This document shows, one piece after another, positions 15,856 to 25,870 of a DNA stretch of 64,000 bases. How positions within the stretch are numbered: position 1 is the stretch's first letter; every line of letters begins with the position of its first letter. A model generated the notes under the pieces. That model ran no database searches, was not told the origin of the DNA, and worked only from the letters and a program-made list of their open reading frames with translations. The DNA is from Fidelibacterota bacterium (GTDB lineage Bacteria > Pseudomonadota > Alphaproteobacteria > Rhodospirillales > Rhodospirillaceae): NCBI GenBank assembly GCA_947472795.1, contig CANJBL010000005.1:62001-126000 (forward strand), written 5' to 3'. The translations under genes were made by a program, and so were the position numbers.

Positions 15856-17802
15856 TTACAAGCCGGAGACCAGCAAGGCTTCCACAGCCAGGGCACGAGC
15901 ATCATCCTCGCGCCCTACCGCGCGCAAAGATTCGATCACATGCTGCAAGGACGCCAGGCTTATATGCGTGCCGTCTTCACCCAGGGCGACGAGGGCGAGC
16001 GCGGACGCCTCGCCGACGCGCTTGCTCTTCGCGGCGAGATCTAGACCATTCCAAATCGCTGGAGATAACAGCGAGACATTGGCGCTTTTCACCGGTCCAT
16101 TGAGCAACCCTTGCCAGTCGGCGGAGGTCACAGGCTCTCCCGCAGCCGCCAGCACGCTCAGAAGAGTCTCGCGGCGCTGAGCCGCGACGTCCGGAGCCAG
16201 ATTGGTCGGCAATGCAGCGGTCCAGGCCCGCAAAGCTTGCGGCGGGATGGGCGTTCCAGACGGCGCCAACAATTTCTCAACAGGCCAGATGCTATCGGCA
16301 ACCAAGCCGGCATCACTTGAGGTCCGCGCCATATTGCGCGAGAGATCGACCCACCCCTTGGCCTTTTCGGTCGCCACGCGATCTTCCGGCCCTGCCGCCA
16401 GCAAGGCCCGCGCGGCCGTTCCTGCAAACCAGACAAGATCTCCCGAAGGTTCCATCTCTTCGAGCATATTGGCGTAGGCAGGCCCCATGACGGTAAGGTC
16501 TGGCCCCTTCTCGCCCTTATCCACGCGCACAAGGTCGAGCGCCAGCGCGATGACTTCGGCGCGCGCCGTGGGCACCGTCTGCGCCAGAGCCGACTGATAC
16601 AGAAGGGCGCGGCCACGCACATCGCCTGCGGTGATCTGCGACAACGGCGGAGGCGCCGGATTCTTGGCATCGACTTTGGCATAGAGTGCGCGCAGCGCAT
16701 CCACGCCAATGGTGCCAACGGCCACGGCACGCTCGGTCAGCAGGATGCGCGCCTCTTCCAGCGCGCGGCGGCGTTCGCGTTTCACAGCCTCCGGTGTCTT
16801 GTCGCCTTTGACGGCGACCTCTTCGGCAGGTTGCAGGGCTGCGAGCCACCCGAGCGTGGAAGGGTCGGTGATTTTGCTTTGCACGTCGGCGAGATTCGCC
16901 GGCAACGTCGCGTTCGCCTTGCGCAGCATGGCGTAATGCAAAGGCTCCAACTTGGTGAAGCCGGCAGGCGCCGGTGCAGGGTTCCCCCCCAACACATCGA
17001 TCGCCCAAAAAAATACGGCGTCATCCACATGTTGCTCGCGCAAGATTGACAGCCCGAGGCTCGCCGCGCTCGCTTGATCGATGCTGTATTGGCAGAACAC
17101 TTGAATCTTCTGCCAATACGGATCCGGTGATGTCGCCAAAGCCGCTTGCGCTTCGGTGCACGCCGGATTGACGTGATTGGTGACAAGATTGGCTTCGGTC
17201 TTCAGGCGCTTCAGCCCTTCGGTCATCTGCGCCGGCGGCACCAACTCCATCAGCGCCTGCACGTCGGCCCATTCGCCCAAACCGGCAAGCGTGGCAACCC
17301 GCGTCTCCAGCAACCATTGCGATGCGTTCAGCGCGGCAACCGCGTCCGTTCCCCCGACAGAGTCTTCGCCGCGCGGCGCGGCGGGCGGCGCTCCCGGCGA
17401 CAGCAGAAGATTCTTGAGCAGGTGACGCTCTGCCGGCGAGTTCACGCGGCGCGGAAGACGCGGCATGATCTCGCGCAATGTCTCCAGATCCGTACCGCGC
17501 CACAGCTGCGGCGAAAATCCGCCCATGGCGGTATCGACCAGACCAATGCGGTCCACGCCCGGCGCGGCGATATCACCCACATCGACGCTGGGCTCCGTGG
17601 GTCCGCTATCGGCATCGGACGGCGTTGCCAGATTGGGGAGAATAGAGACCGGTCCCGTGATCGGTGCGCCGGCAGGTGCCTCCGGAACATCCTGCGCCAT
17701 AACGGGCGCTGCGGACAGAAGCATGCAGGCCCAGGCCGCCGAGGCTCCCAGGAGAAGTGCGCGCCGCGCGCTACGTGAAGCCGACTTACTTGAAGCGATC
17801 AT
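15856..17802 (-). CDS. Large exported alpha-helical protein of unknown function
   Basis: The 648-residue product has a signal peptide (residues 1-36, ALLLGASAAWACMLLSAAPVMA) and a long mature part dominated by Ala- and Leu-rich helices with no catalytic motif I can recognise. The pattern resembles helical-repeat (TPR/HEAT-like) proteins. A low-complexity Pro/Ala segment follows the signal. Its start overlaps the end of the upstream tiny membrane gene by 17 bases, and xerD follows after 14 bases, so the three form an operon divergent from aroK-aroB. A periplasmic scaffolding role would be a guess. Confidence 0.75.
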   Translation of the reverse strand: MIASSKSASRSARRALLLGASAAWACMLLSAAPVMAQDVPEAPAGAPITGPVSILPNLATPSDADSGPTEPSVDVGDIAAPGVDRIGLVDTAMGGFSPQLWRGTDLETLREIMPRLPRRVNSPAERHLLKNLLLSPGAPPAAPRGEDSVGGTDAVAALNASQWLLETRVATLAGLGEWADVQALMELVPPAQMTEGLKRLKTEANLVTNHVNPACTEAQAALATSPDPYWQKIQVFCQYSIDQASAASLGLSILREQHVDDAVFFWAIDVLGGNPAPAPAGFTKLEPLHYAMLRKANATLPANLADVQSKITDPSTLGWLAALQPAEEVAVKGDKTPEAVKRERRRALEEARILLTERAVAVGTIGVDALRALYAKVDAKNPAPPPLSQITAGDVRGRALLYQSALAQTVPTARAEVIALALDLVRVDKGEKGPDLTVMGPAYANMLEEMEPSGDLVWFAGTAARALLAAGPEDRVATEKAKGWVDLSRNMARTSSDAGLVADSIWPVEKLLAPSGTPIPPQALRAWTAALPTNLAPDVAAQRRETLLSVLAAAGEPVTSADWQGLLNGPVKSANVSLLSPAIWNGLDLAAKSKRVGEASALALVALGEDGTHISLASLQHVIESLRAVGREDDARALAVEALLVSGL

Positions 17803-17914
17803 TGGGGATGACTTTTTCTGTCGTCGCGGAGGGCGGCGGCATATCCCATGTGGCGAGGAACACGGTTCCGCCGATCAGAACGGCCAGGACCAGTAAAATC
17901 AGGAATTTAACCAT
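17786..17914 (-). CDS. Tiny single-helix membrane protein
   Basis: A 42-residue frame runs from ATG 17914 to TAA 17786: MVKFLILLVLAVLIGGTVFL gives one membrane helix, then a short tail with WDMPPPSATTEK. It overlaps the start of the 648-residue exported protein by 17 bases in another frame, which points to coupled translation and supports it being real. A Pro-rich tail in the periplasm or cytoplasm and conserved operon position suggest a small membrane partner of the exported protein. Function unknown. Confidence 0.6.
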   Translation of the reverse strand: MVKFLILLVLAVLIGGTVFLATWDMPPPSATTEKVIPNDRFK

Positions 17915-17984
17915 GCTTGTATCAATTCAGTTGGTTTTATATAGGAGCGCCGCCGTGAGCTTGCTTTTGGCGACGGCTGCGCTA

Positions 17985-18009
17985 GGACACTACGTCAAGG
18001 GACACTACG
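17985..18009 (+). repeat. Direct repeat in the aroK promoter region
   Basis: GGACACTACG occurs at 17985-17994 and again at 18000-18009, a 15-bp period, in the 160-bp divergent region between the tiny membrane gene and aroK. It could be a binding site for an activator; a plausible -10 (GATAAT, 18020-18025) follows. Confidence 0.35.
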
Positions 18010-18057
18010 CAAACCCTATGATAATGTCCATTGAACCAATAGTTTGCGCCTGCACAT

Positions 18058-18091
18058 TTGAATAAGGCCGTCGATTGAATAAGGCAGTCGA
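18058..18091 (+). repeat. 17-bp tandem duplication at the aroK start
   Basis: TTGAATAAGGCCGTCGA (18058-18074) is repeated directly as TTGAATAAGGCAGTCGA (18075-18091) with one mismatch. The second copy supplies the TTG start codon of aroK and the first copy places TAAGG at ribosome-binding distance. Because 17 is not a multiple of three, a start in the first copy would give a six-residue peptide that stops just before aroK. Confidence 0.7.
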
Positions 18092-18671
18092 GATCAACAA
18101 AGATGACGTATCCGCTCAGCCGGTCTTAAGCCGCACCATCGTGCTGGTCGGCCTTATGGGCGCGGGCAAAAGCTGCATCGGGCGGCGGCTTGCGCAACGC
18201 CTAAATGTGTCCTTTGTCGATGCCGATACCGAAATCGAGCAGGCGGCGGGCTGCACGGTTGCCGAGATTTTCGAAAAATATGGCGAGGCGGCCTTCCGCG
18301 ACGGCGAGCGGCGCGTCATGGTGCGCCTGTTACAGGGCACACCAACGATCCTCGCCGCCGGTGGCGGCGCCTTCATGGATGCCGAGACGCGTCGGCTGAT
18401 CCGCGAGCACGCGGTCTCCGTATGGCTGCGCGCCGATCTCGACACGCTCACGGCGCGTACGAAGGGGCGTGGGCACCGCCCCCTCCTGAATGGGGCCGAT
18501 CCGCGAGAGACCTTGGCCAAGCTCATGGATGTCCGTTATCCGGTCTATGCCGAGGCCGACATTGCCGTCGATACGGGCGCCGACAACCCAAACGTGACGT
18601 GCACACGCGTGATTGAAGCCCTGGTCGAACGCAGCGACGTCCGTGTCCAGCCCGCGGCGGGATCACCATGA
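18075..18671 (+). CDS. aroK: Shikimate kinase
   Basis: AroK phosphorylates shikimate in the aromatic amino-acid pathway. The 198-residue product has the P-loop GLMGAGKS (residues 26-33), the shikimate-binding FVDADTEIE and FRDGERR elements, and the GGGAFM loop. No ATG exists before the P-loop, so the TTG at 18075 is the only sensible start; it is preceded by TAAGG provided by a 17-bp duplication. The stop overlaps the aroB start (ATGA). Confidence 0.93.
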   Translation: MNKAVEINKDDVSAQPVLSRTIVLVGLMGAGKSCIGRRLAQRLNVSFVDADTEIEQAAGCTVAEIFEKYGEAAFRDGERRVMVRLLQGTPTILAAGGGAFMDAETRRLIREHAVSVWLRADLDTLTARTKGRGHRPLLNGADPRETLAKLMDVRYPVYAEADIAVDTGADNPNVTCTRVIEALVERSDVRVQPAAGSP

Positions 18672-19822
18672 CGCCCGAAGCAGCCCTGCGCCGCGTTGAG
18701 AGCCCAGCCGCCGTGAAGGTCGCACTGGGGAATCGTTCGTACGATATCCACGTCGGGCGCGGCCTTCTGCAGCGTGCCGGGGAACTTTGCGCGCCGGTCT
18801 TGAAGCAGAAGCGCGTTTTCATCGTCACCGACAGCACTGTGGCGCCGCTCTATCTCGCCGCCTTTGAATCAAGTCTGCGCACATCCGGAATCCGCGCCGA
18901 TCACGTCATCGTGCCGGCCGGCGAAGCCAGCAAGACTTTCGATGAACTCGCCCGCGTGCTTGATGCCATGCTAGCGGCCAAATGCGAGCGCGGCACCATG
19001 ATCGTAGCACTTGGCGGCGGTGTCGTCGGTGACCTCACGGGCTTTGCGGCTTCGGTGCTCCTGCGCGGTGTCGATTTCATCCAGGTGCCGACCACCCTTC
19101 TCTCGCAAGTGGACAGTTCGGTCGGCGGAAAGACCGGCATTAACACCGCTGCCGGCAAAAACCTTGTTGGCGCGTTCCACCAGCCGCGTCTTGTCCTGGC
19201 CGATACCGATGTCCTTTCCACCCTTCCGCGCCGCGAGCTTTTGGCGGGCTATGCCGAAGTGGCCAAGTACGGGCTTCTGGGCGATGCCGCCTTCTGGGCG
19301 TGGCTTGAGACCAATGGCGCAGCCGCGCTCTCGGGCGGCGACAATGCGCACGGATTTCTCCGTCACTGTATTGTCACCAGTTGCGAAGCCAAAGCGCGCA
19401 TCGTTGCCGCCGACGAAAAGGAAAGCGGCGAGCGGGCCCTTCTCAACCTTGGCCACACCTTCGGTCATGCGCTGGAGGCGGAAATGGGCTACGGCGGCGA
19501 GCTTCTGCACGGCGAGGCCGTTGCCATAGGTATGGCCATGGCCTTCGATCTCTCCACGCGTCTCGGTTTGTGCCCTGCCTCCGACGGCGCCCGTCTGCGC
19601 GCGCATTTCGAGGCCGTTGGCTTACGGACCGCGCCGCCGCGCACGGGTCCGCGCGGCGCCATCACGCCGGCCATGCTTGTGGCGCACATGGCCCAAGACA
19701 AAAAAATGAAAGACGGCGCGCTGACCTTTGTGCTGGCCCGGGGCATCGGCAAAGCCTTTCTCACGCACGACGTGCCGGCGGCGGTCCTGGAACAAACCCT
19801 GGCAGCGGCCCTCAAGGGCTAA
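18668..19822 (+). CDS. aroB: 3-dehydroquinate synthase
   Basis: AroB is the NAD- and zinc-dependent enzyme that cyclises DAHP to 3-dehydroquinate. The 384-residue product carries the NAD-binding [15 protein letters not shown], the substrate loop [13 protein letters not shown] with [12 protein letters not shown], and the zinc ligands in [14 protein letters not shown] and [11 protein letters not shown]. It is translationally coupled to aroK and followed one base later by the CNNM/CorC gene. Confidence 0.96.
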   Translation: MTPEAALRRVESPAAVKVALGNRSYDIHVGRGLLQRAGELCAPVLKQKRVFIVTDSTVAPLYLAAFESSLRTSGIRADHVIVPAGEASKTFDELARVLDAMLAAKCERGTMIVALGGGVVGDLTGFAASVLLRGVDFIQVPTTLLSQVDSSVGGKTGINTAAGKNLVGAFHQPRLVLADTDVLSTLPRRELLAGYAEVAKYGLLGDAAFWAWLETNGAAALSGGDNAHGFLRHCIVTSCEAKARIVAADEKESGERALLNLGHTFGHALEAEMGYGGELLHGEAVAIGMAMAFDLSTRLGLCPASDGARLRAHFEAVGLRTAPPRTGPRGAITPAMLVAHMAQDKKMKDGALTFVLARGIGKAFLTHDVPAAVLEQTLAAALKG

Positions 19823-19823
19823 C

Positions 19824-21113
19824 ATGCTCGTAACATTCCTCATCGTCATTGTCCTGATCGCCGTTACCGCGGTCTTTGCTGCCGCCGAGACTGCGCTTAC
19901 GGCCGTCTCGCGTCCGGCGATCTATGCTCTGGAGCAGGAAGGCGATGAGCGCGCCAAGACCGTCAACAGGCTGCTCGATAAGCGTGAGTTGCTGATCTCC
20001 ACCGTGCTTCTGTGGAACACGCTGATCAACATTCTGGCGTCGGCTCTGGTGACCAGCGTCATGATCGAATCTTTTGGCGAACGCGGCATTGTTTACGCCA
20101 CGGGTATCATGACTTTGCTCATCTTGATCTACGGCGAGATCCTGCCGAAGACGTTCGCTCTGTTGCACACCACCGGCACGGCTTTGACCCTCGCCGGACT
20201 CATGTCGGCCTTGGTCACTGTGGTCACGCCGATCAATATCGTGATTCACGGACTAGTGAATGCCACCTTACGTCTTTTACGCATTTCCACCGAGCATAAC
20301 CGCACGGCCGAGCAGGCCATCACCGAGTTGCGCGGCACGATCGAATTGCACATGGCCGACGACCAGATCGTGCAGGAAGACAAACACGAGCATGTCATGC
20401 TGCGCAGCGTGCTCGATCTCGCCGACGTCACCGTCGGGGAGGTCATGATTCACCGCAAGAAAGTGGTCACCATCGACGCCGAACTGCCCATGGCGGAAAT
20501 CCTCGAGCAAGTGGCAGCCAGCCCCTATAGCCGCGTGCCCTTGTGGCGCGACACACCAGACAACATTGTCGGCGTTATTCACGCCAAAGCGTTGCTGCGC
20601 GCCATGAACGCTGCTGGCGGCGATCCCACGAAGGTCAACGTGCTGACCCTGGCGGCCAAGCCCTGGTTCATCCCCGACGGCACCACGCTGCTCGATCAAA
20701 TGAACGCCTTCCGGGCACGGCGCGAGCACTTCTCCATGGTGGTGGACGAATACGGCACGTTACTCGGCGTGGTAACGCTGGAAGACATTCTGGAAGAGAT
20801 TGTCGGCGACATCCGCGACGAACACGATATTCCTGTGGCCGGCGTGCGCCCGCAGACTGACGGCTCCTATCTCATCGACGGCAGTGTCACGCTGCGCGAT
20901 CTGAACCGCGAACTGAACTGGGGCTTGCCCGACGACAAGGCTTCGACCTTGGCCGGTTTCGTGCTTCACGAGGCCCGCACCATTCCCGAAGCCGGTCAGC
21001 AGTTCCTGTTCTGCGGTTTCCGTTTTCAGGTTGTGCGCCGCGCCCGCAATCAACTGACCCTTCTTCGCGTCACGCCACCGAAGGAAGAATCCGCGTCGAA
21101 CGCCGCTGCCTAA
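19824..21113 (+). CDS. CNNM/CorC-type transporter or HlyC family protein
   Basis: The 429-residue product has an N-terminal DUF21/CNNM membrane domain with about four helices (FLIVIVLIAVTAVFAAAETALT, then YATGIMTLLILIYGEILPKT), two CBS domains (GEVMIHRKKVVTID; VVDEYGTLLGVVTLEDILEEIVG) and a C-terminal CorC_HlyC domain. The family is linked to magnesium or cobalt efflux and membrane stress. The ATG at 19824 follows the aroB stop by one base, so it is the third gene of the aroK-aroB operon, an arrangement often seen in alphaproteobacteria. I see no hemolysin activity implied. Confidence 0.88.
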   Translation: MLVTFLIVIVLIAVTAVFAAAETALTAVSRPAIYALEQEGDERAKTVNRLLDKRELLISTVLLWNTLINILASALVTSVMIESFGERGIVYATGIMTLLILIYGEILPKTFALLHTTGTALTLAGLMSALVTVVTPINIVIHGLVNATLRLLRISTEHNRTAEQAITELRGTIELHMADDQIVQEDKHEHVMLRSVLDLADVTVGEVMIHRKKVVTIDAELPMAEILEQVAASPYSRVPLWRDTPDNIVGVIHAKALLRAMNAAGGDPTKVNVLTLAAKPWFIPDGTTLLDQMNAFRARREHFSMVVDEYGTLLGVVTLEDILEEIVGDIRDEHDIPVAGVRPQTDGSYLIDGSVTLRDLNRELNWGLPDDKASTLAGFVLHEARTIPEAGQQFLFCGFRFQVVRRARNQLTLLRVTPPKEESASNAAA

Positions 21114-21280
21114 ACGGCGTCCTTTGCCGCGCTGCACTCCGCGAGCCTTATCAGGGCTTAAGGGGCATTGCTTGACCGTCCTTCAGGATGGGATCAGACT
21201 TTGTGTTCGAGGGGTCTTCGTGACGTCCCTGCGTACCCGCTGGGACTTTCCCTTTATGGCCCCTGAAAAAGGAGAGCGCC

Positions 21281-21730
21281 ATGATCCGGAAGATTGTGCC
21301 CGATGTGATTAGCGGCCAAACCCTACATAAGATTACGCCCCGCGAGTGCGCCACCGCGGCCGCGAAATTGATGCGCGACAAGAAAATTGCTGCCGTCCTT
21401 GTCATGGAGAGCGAATATCTCGTTGGCATCATCACGGAACGCGACATGACCACGCGCGTGGTTGCCGCCGGCCGCGACCCTGACACCACCAGCGCCGCCG
21501 AGATCATGACAGCCAATCCCGACACACTCTCGCCCGACGATACGGCGTCCGATGCCATCAACATGATGCGCAAACACAACTACCGCCACTTGCCTGTGGT
21601 GGAGGGAACGCGCGTTGTTGGCATGGTGTCGGTGCGCGATCTCTATGCGGTCTACAACACCGAGCTAGAGCAGGACTTGAAAGACCGCAACGCTTTCATT
21701 TACGGCGAAAGCTACGGAGCATTGCAGTAG
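21281..21730 (+). CDS. CBS-domain pair protein
   Basis: The 149-residue product is almost entirely a tandem CBS pair: AAKLMRDKKIAAVLVMESEYLVGIITERDM and HNYRHLPVVEGTRVVGMVSVRDL. Such stand-alone modules bind adenosyl nucleotides and regulate partners. A good AAAAGGAGAG site precedes the ATG at 21281. It is separated from the CNNM gene by 167 bp that contains a TTGACC hexamer but no clear -10. It converges on bolA. Confidence 0.85.
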   Translation: MIRKIVPDVISGQTLHKITPRECATAAAKLMRDKKIAAVLVMESEYLVGIITERDMTTRVVAAGRDPDTTSAAEIMTANPDTLSPDDTASDAINMMRKHNYRHLPVVEGTRVVGMVSVRDLYAVYNTELEQDLKDRNAFIYGESYGALQ

Positions 21731-21756
21731 CCCCTTACGCTTCTCCGGGGGCTTTC
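21729..21756. terminator. Weak terminator between cbs and bolA
   Basis: AGCCCC (21729-21734) pairs with GGGGCT (21748-21753), followed by TTT. It spans the convergent gene ends and overlaps the bolA stop region. The short T-run makes this only a possible terminator. Confidence 0.35.
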
Positions 21757-22013
21757 AGTTTTAGCGAAAGGGCGTGGACGCGCTCCTTGAGTTCGTCGGC
21801 CAGAATCGCGTGCACGCGGCGCTGGCGCTCGACCCGTGACGTGCCGGCGAACACTGCCGCTTCCATGACCACATTGAAATGGGTTTCCCCCATGCCGTCG
21901 GGATTGTCGCCAGCGTGTCCGTGATGGCGGGCGGTATCGTCGATGACTTCCAGCGCTGTCGGATGAAATGCGTCCTGCAGCTTGGTGCGGATGCGCGTGC
22001 TGTAAATGCCCAT
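21735..22013 (-). CDS. bolA: BolA family protein
   Basis: The 92-residue product has the BolA/IbaG core: IRTKLQDAFHPTALEVIDDTARH, the invariant-His region GETHFNVVMEAAVFAG and RVERQRRVHAIL (the FxGxxxxxRHRxVY-like motif). BolA proteins pair with monothiol glutaredoxins in iron-sulfur trafficking and can act as transcription regulators. It is divergent from the J-domain gene at 22119, a conserved alphaproteobacterial neighbourhood. Confidence 0.9.
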   Translation of the reverse strand: MGIYSTRIRTKLQDAFHPTALEVIDDTARHHGHAGDNPDGMGETHFNVVMEAAVFAGTSRVERQRRVHAILADELKERVHALSLKLKAPGEA

Positions 22014-22118
22014 GGTAATTGCCTATTTCGCCTCGCCGACGTATTGCTCCCAACCATGCATAGATGCCGCGAAGAAGCAAGATTGCAGCGCGCGCGCACC
22101 TCCCCATATTCTGTGGCT

Positions 22119-22736
22119 ATGAGTGATCGTCATTCTTCCAAGGACGGTATTTTTCCCGACCACGAGGGATTGACCTGCGAGGCCAACCCATCGGCACATA
22201 CCTGCGCTTGGGCCGGGTGCATGGAAGCTGGCGCCTATCGCGCGCCCAAAGATCGCACGCTCACCGACTACCAGATGTTCTGCCTCGAACATATCCGCGC
22301 ATACAATGCCCAGTGGAATTTTCACGCTGGGTTGTCCACGGCGGAAATGGAACAGGAAATCCGCAGCACAGCCACCTGGGATCGTCCCACCTGGAAACTG
22401 GGAAGCCTCGGCGCCAAAGCGAAGACGGGCCGTGTTCACGTTCATGATCCCTTCGGATTTGCGGAAAGGACCGACTTCGATCCGCGCCGCCGCGAGAACG
22501 CCCGCGAAAAGCGCGAGGAAGCCAGTCCTGCTGGCAAAGCCCGTAGCAAGGCACTGAAGGTCCTCGACCTAGCCTTGCCGCTCACCCTGGAAGCCCTACG
22601 CGGGCGCTATAAGACCCTGGTCAAAAAATACCATCCGGATGCCAACGGCGGCTCGGCCGAGGCTGAAAGCCGCATGAAGGTCATCAACGAGGCCTACCAG
22701 ACACTCAAAGCCGGCCTGAGCCCGCAAGAAAGCTAA
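22119..22736 (+). CDS. J-domain protein (DnaJ-like co-chaperone)
   Basis: The 205-residue product has an N-terminal cysteine/histidine-containing part (LTCEANPSAHTCAWAGC) and a C-terminal J domain: LEALRGRYKTLVKKYHPDANGG, with the HPD tripeptide near residue 172 and VINEAYQTLK as the last helix. It lacks the G/F and zinc-finger domains of DnaJ proper, so it is a specialised DnaK partner. The ATG at 22119 is chosen because upstream in-frame codons cross the bolA gene. Its place before cobS-cobT is typical. Confidence 0.85.
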   Translation: MSDRHSSKDGIFPDHEGLTCEANPSAHTCAWAGCMEAGAYRAPKDRTLTDYQMFCLEHIRAYNAQWNFHAGLSTAEMEQEIRSTATWDRPTWKLGSLGAKAKTGRVHVHDPFGFAERTDFDPRRRENAREKREEASPAGKARSKALKVLDLALPLTLEALRGRYKTLVKKYHPDANGGSAEAESRMKVINEAYQTLKAGLSPQES

Positions 22737-22925
22737 CCGCGTTTGCGGAAAACGCAGGTGATTTCCTGGCGAATTTACCAGTATCCCATTGTAAAATAGG
22801 TCACTTCGAGGCCGATTGTCCCTCTGGCGGCGTCATGCCATAAGGACCCCTTCCACAAGACGCGACTTGGTCTCAATCGAGATTTTCCTTTGAGCGTTAT
22901 CCAAGCGCATGGAGACGAATGAACG

Positions 22926-23924
22926 ATGACAAAGCGGAGCGAAACAGCACGTAGCGAAGCGCCCCCCACGGCGCCTGACCGTCAGGTTTCGGTGCGCGAG
23001 ACATTCGGCATCGCCAGCGACATGAAAGTGCCCGCTTTCTCGCAGCGCGCCGAACACGTGCCCGATGTCGATCCAGCATATCGCTTCGACCCCGAAACGA
23101 CACTCGCGATCCTGGCAGGCTTTGCCCATAACCGGCGCGTGCTCGTGCAGGGCTATCACGGCACGGGGAAATCCACGCATATCGAGCAGGTGGCCGCCCG
23201 CCTGAACTGGCCGTGCTTGCGCATCAACCTGGACAGCCACATCAGCCGCATCGACCTTATAGGCAAGGACGCCATTGTGCTCAGGGATGGTATGCAGGTC
23301 ACCGAATTCCGCGAAGGCCTTTTGCCTTGGGCCCTGCAACATCCCGTGGCTCTGGTGTTCGACGAATACGACGCCGGCCGCCCCGATGTGATGTTTGTCA
23401 TCCAGCGTGTGCTTGAAGTGGACGGCCGCCTTACCCTGCTCGATCAAAACAAGGTCATCCGTCCGCATTCCGCATTCCGCCTGTTTGCCACCGCCAACAC
23501 GGTGGGCTTGGGCGACACCACGGGCCTCTATCACGGCACCCAGCAGATCAACCAGGGTCAGATGGACCGTTGGAACATCGTCGCCACGCTGAACTATCTG
23601 AAGCACGATGCCGAAACCGACATAGTGCTCGCCAAAGTGAAGTCCTACGACACGCCCGCTGGACGCAAGCTTATCTCGGCCATGGTCAACGTTGCCGATC
23701 TCACGCGCGCGGGCTTCATGGCCGGGGATATCTCCACCGTCATGAGCCCACGCACGGTGATCAGCTGGGCCGAGAACAACCAGATCTTCAACGACATCGG
23801 TTATTCCTTCCGCGTCACTTTCCTCAACAAGTGCGACGAGACGGAACGCCCCGTGATCGCGGAATATTTCCAGCGCAGCTTCGGTGAGGAAGTTACCGGC
23901 GGCGCTGTAGAAGCCGTCGCTTAA
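22926..23924 (+). CDS. cobS: Cobaltochelatase subunit CobS
   Basis: CobS is the AAA+ ATPase subunit of aerobic cobaltochelatase (CobNST), which inserts cobalt into hydrogenobyrinate diamide. The 332-residue product has Walker [10 protein letters not shown] (residues 76-84), Walker [13 protein letters not shown], sensor 1 FATANT and the arginine-finger region. The last step partner CobN is not in the window; cobS-cobT pairs away from cobN are common in alphaproteobacteria. cobT starts 26 bases downstream. Confidence 0.95.
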   Translation: MTKRSETARSEAPPTAPDRQVSVRETFGIASDMKVPAFSQRAEHVPDVDPAYRFDPETTLAILAGFAHNRRVLVQGYHGTGKSTHIEQVAARLNWPCLRINLDSHISRIDLIGKDAIVLRDGMQVTEFREGLLPWALQHPVALVFDEYDAGRPDVMFVIQRVLEVDGRLTLLDQNKVIRPHSAFRLFATANTVGLGDTTGLYHGTQQINQGQMDRWNIVATLNYLKHDAETDIVLAKVKSYDTPAGRKLISAMVNVADLTRAGFMAGDISTVMSPRTVISWAENNQIFNDIGYSFRVTFLNKCDETERPVIAEYFQRSFGEEVTGGAVEAVA

Positions 23925-23950
23925 ACCGTCCGCGAAGGGACGAGAGCCCT

Positions 23951-25858
23951 TTGAAACCGCCGTATCACAGCCAGTCCGAGCGTCATGCCTCGCGCACGGA
24001 GCTTTTCAAGACCGCCACCACGGCGGTAGTGAAGGCGCTTGCAGAAAAGCCCGACGTCACGGTCGTTTATGCTTCTGCGACCAACCAGCGGACGGCAAGT
24101 GCATCGGGCGATGTGCGCCTGCCCTTGCCGCCACAACGCCTCAATCACGAGACCGTGGTGCGCCTGCGCGGTGCCGCCGATGCCGCCGCCATGCGTCTGA
24201 AGCACCACAACGCCACGGTGCACGCCCGGCGGATGCCGGCGGGCAAAGACGCCATGGACGCCTACAACGCCATGGAGCAAGCGCGTGTCGAGGTGTTGGG
24301 CGCGCGGCGATACACTGGTGTCGGGCGCAATCTGGGCGAAGCACTGGAACAGCGGTTAGCTGCCGAAGGCTATCACGTCGCCCGCACATTCTTCCAAGTG
24401 GACCGCTCCGACGCACTGAAAGTCATGATTCATGATCGTTGCGGGGCCATTGATTTCGGCGCAACGGGCGAGCATGTGCGCAACCTGGTGCGCACCGAGT
24501 TCGGCACCAAGCTCGACAAAGACTTGAAGGAGCTGGCGGCCAGTGTCGGCGACCAAAAGAAAAGCGCCGACATCCTGCGCCGTCTCATCGAGGCCATGCA
24601 GCTCGAACAGGACAACGTCACTGAACTTCAGCGCCAGGAGGACGAGGCCGACAAGGACGATGAAACCAGCGGCGACATCGACACCGAAGACAACGACTCA
24701 AACCAGGATCAGTCGCCCGACGCCACGCGCGAACCGGCAGACCCCTCCGCAACACCAGACGACTCGCGTACCGAGGGCGCCGAGGAGGAGGAAGGTCAGG
24801 GGGAGGGCGATCCCGCTTTCGCCGCCGAGAGCGAAGACGAAGCCAATGCCCGCCCGGCCCGGCCCAAGCCCGGCCACAACAAGCAGGGTGGCATTGAGCG
24901 CTACAAGGTCTTCACCACGCGCTTCGATCAGGTGGAGGATGCAGCCAATCTCTGCGATGCCGAGGAATTGTCGCGCCTGCGATTGCAGCTCGACCGCCAG
25001 CTGGCGCATCTGCAAGGTGTCGTGTCGCGGCTTGCCAATCGCCTCCAGAGAAAGCTCATGGCGCAGCAGCAACGCAGCTGGGAGTTCGATCTCGAGGAAG
25101 GCCTTCTGGACGCGAGCAGGCTCGCGCGCATCGTTGCGAATCCAACGCACTCCCTCTCGTTCAAGCGCGAGAAGGAGATGCAGTTCCGCGACACCATCGT
25201 AACCATGCTCATCGACAACTCCGGCTCCATGCGTGGCCGGCCCATCACGATCGCTGCCATGACCGCCGATCTTTTGGCGCGCACGCTGGAGCGCTGTGGT
25301 GTGAAAGTGGAGATTTTGGGTTTTACCACCAGTCAGTGGAAGGGCGGGCAAGCGCGCAAACTCTGGACCGAGAGCGGCAAGCAAAGCAATCCTGGCCGCC
25401 TGAACGATCTCCGCCACATCATCTACAAGGCTGCCGATATGCCCTGGCGCCGCGCGCGCCGGAACTTAGGCCTGATGCTGCGTGAAGGAATCTTGAAAGA
25501 AAACATCGACGGCGAAGCGCTGGCTTGGGCCTATAGCCGCCTGGTCGCGCGCCGCGAGCAGCGCCGCATCCTCATGGTGATCTCGGACGGCGCACCGGTC
25601 GATGATTCCACTTTGTCTGTGAATCCGGGCAACTACCTGGAGCAGCACCTGCGCGATGTCATTGCTTCCATTGAAAGTGATTCCGATATTCAGCTTCTGG
25701 CCATCGGCATCGGTCACGACGTGACGCGCTACTACCGCCGCGCTGTAACGTTGATGGATGCGGACGAACTGGGCGGCGCTGTCATGAGCCAGCTCAGCGA
25801 CTTGTTCGAAGAAGATGCCCACAATGCCGCCATGATGGCGGCCCCTTTGGTGATGTGA
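23951..25858 (+). CDS. cobT: Cobaltochelatase subunit CobT
   Basis: CobT partners CobS as the metal-ion-binding co-subunit of cobaltochelatase. The 635-residue product has an N-terminal CobT domain, a highly acidic linker (about residues 225-310, rich in Asp/Glu), and a C-terminal von Willebrand A domain with the MIDAS motif DNSGS near residue 422 and ISDGAP later. The start is TTG 23951, preceded by GGGACGAGAG. Length and order match the family. Confidence 0.95.
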   Translation: MKPPYHSQSERHASRTELFKTATTAVVKALAEKPDVTVVYASATNQRTASASGDVRLPLPPQRLNHETVVRLRGAADAAAMRLKHHNATVHARRMPAGKDAMDAYNAMEQARVEVLGARRYTGVGRNLGEALEQRLAAEGYHVARTFFQVDRSDALKVMIHDRCGAIDFGATGEHVRNLVRTEFGTKLDKDLKELAASVGDQKKSADILRRLIEAMQLEQDNVTELQRQEDEADKDDETSGDIDTEDNDSNQDQSPDATREPADPSATPDDSRTEGAEEEEGQGEGDPAFAAESEDEANARPARPKPGHNKQGGIERYKVFTTRFDQVEDAANLCDAEELSRLRLQLDRQLAHLQGVVSRLANRLQRKLMAQQQRSWEFDLEEGLLDASRLARIVANPTHSLSFKREKEMQFRDTIVTMLIDNSGSMRGRPITIAAMTADLLARTLERCGVKVEILGFTTSQWKGGQARKLWTESGKQSNPGRLNDLRHIIYKAADMPWRRARRNLGLMLREGILKENIDGEALAWAYSRLVARREQRRILMVISDGAPVDDSTLSVNPGNYLEQHLRDVIASIESDSDIQLLAIGIGHDVTRYYRRAVTLMDADELGGAVMSQLSDLFEEDAHNAAMMAAPLVM

Positions 25859-25870
25859 CGGGGTGATGTG

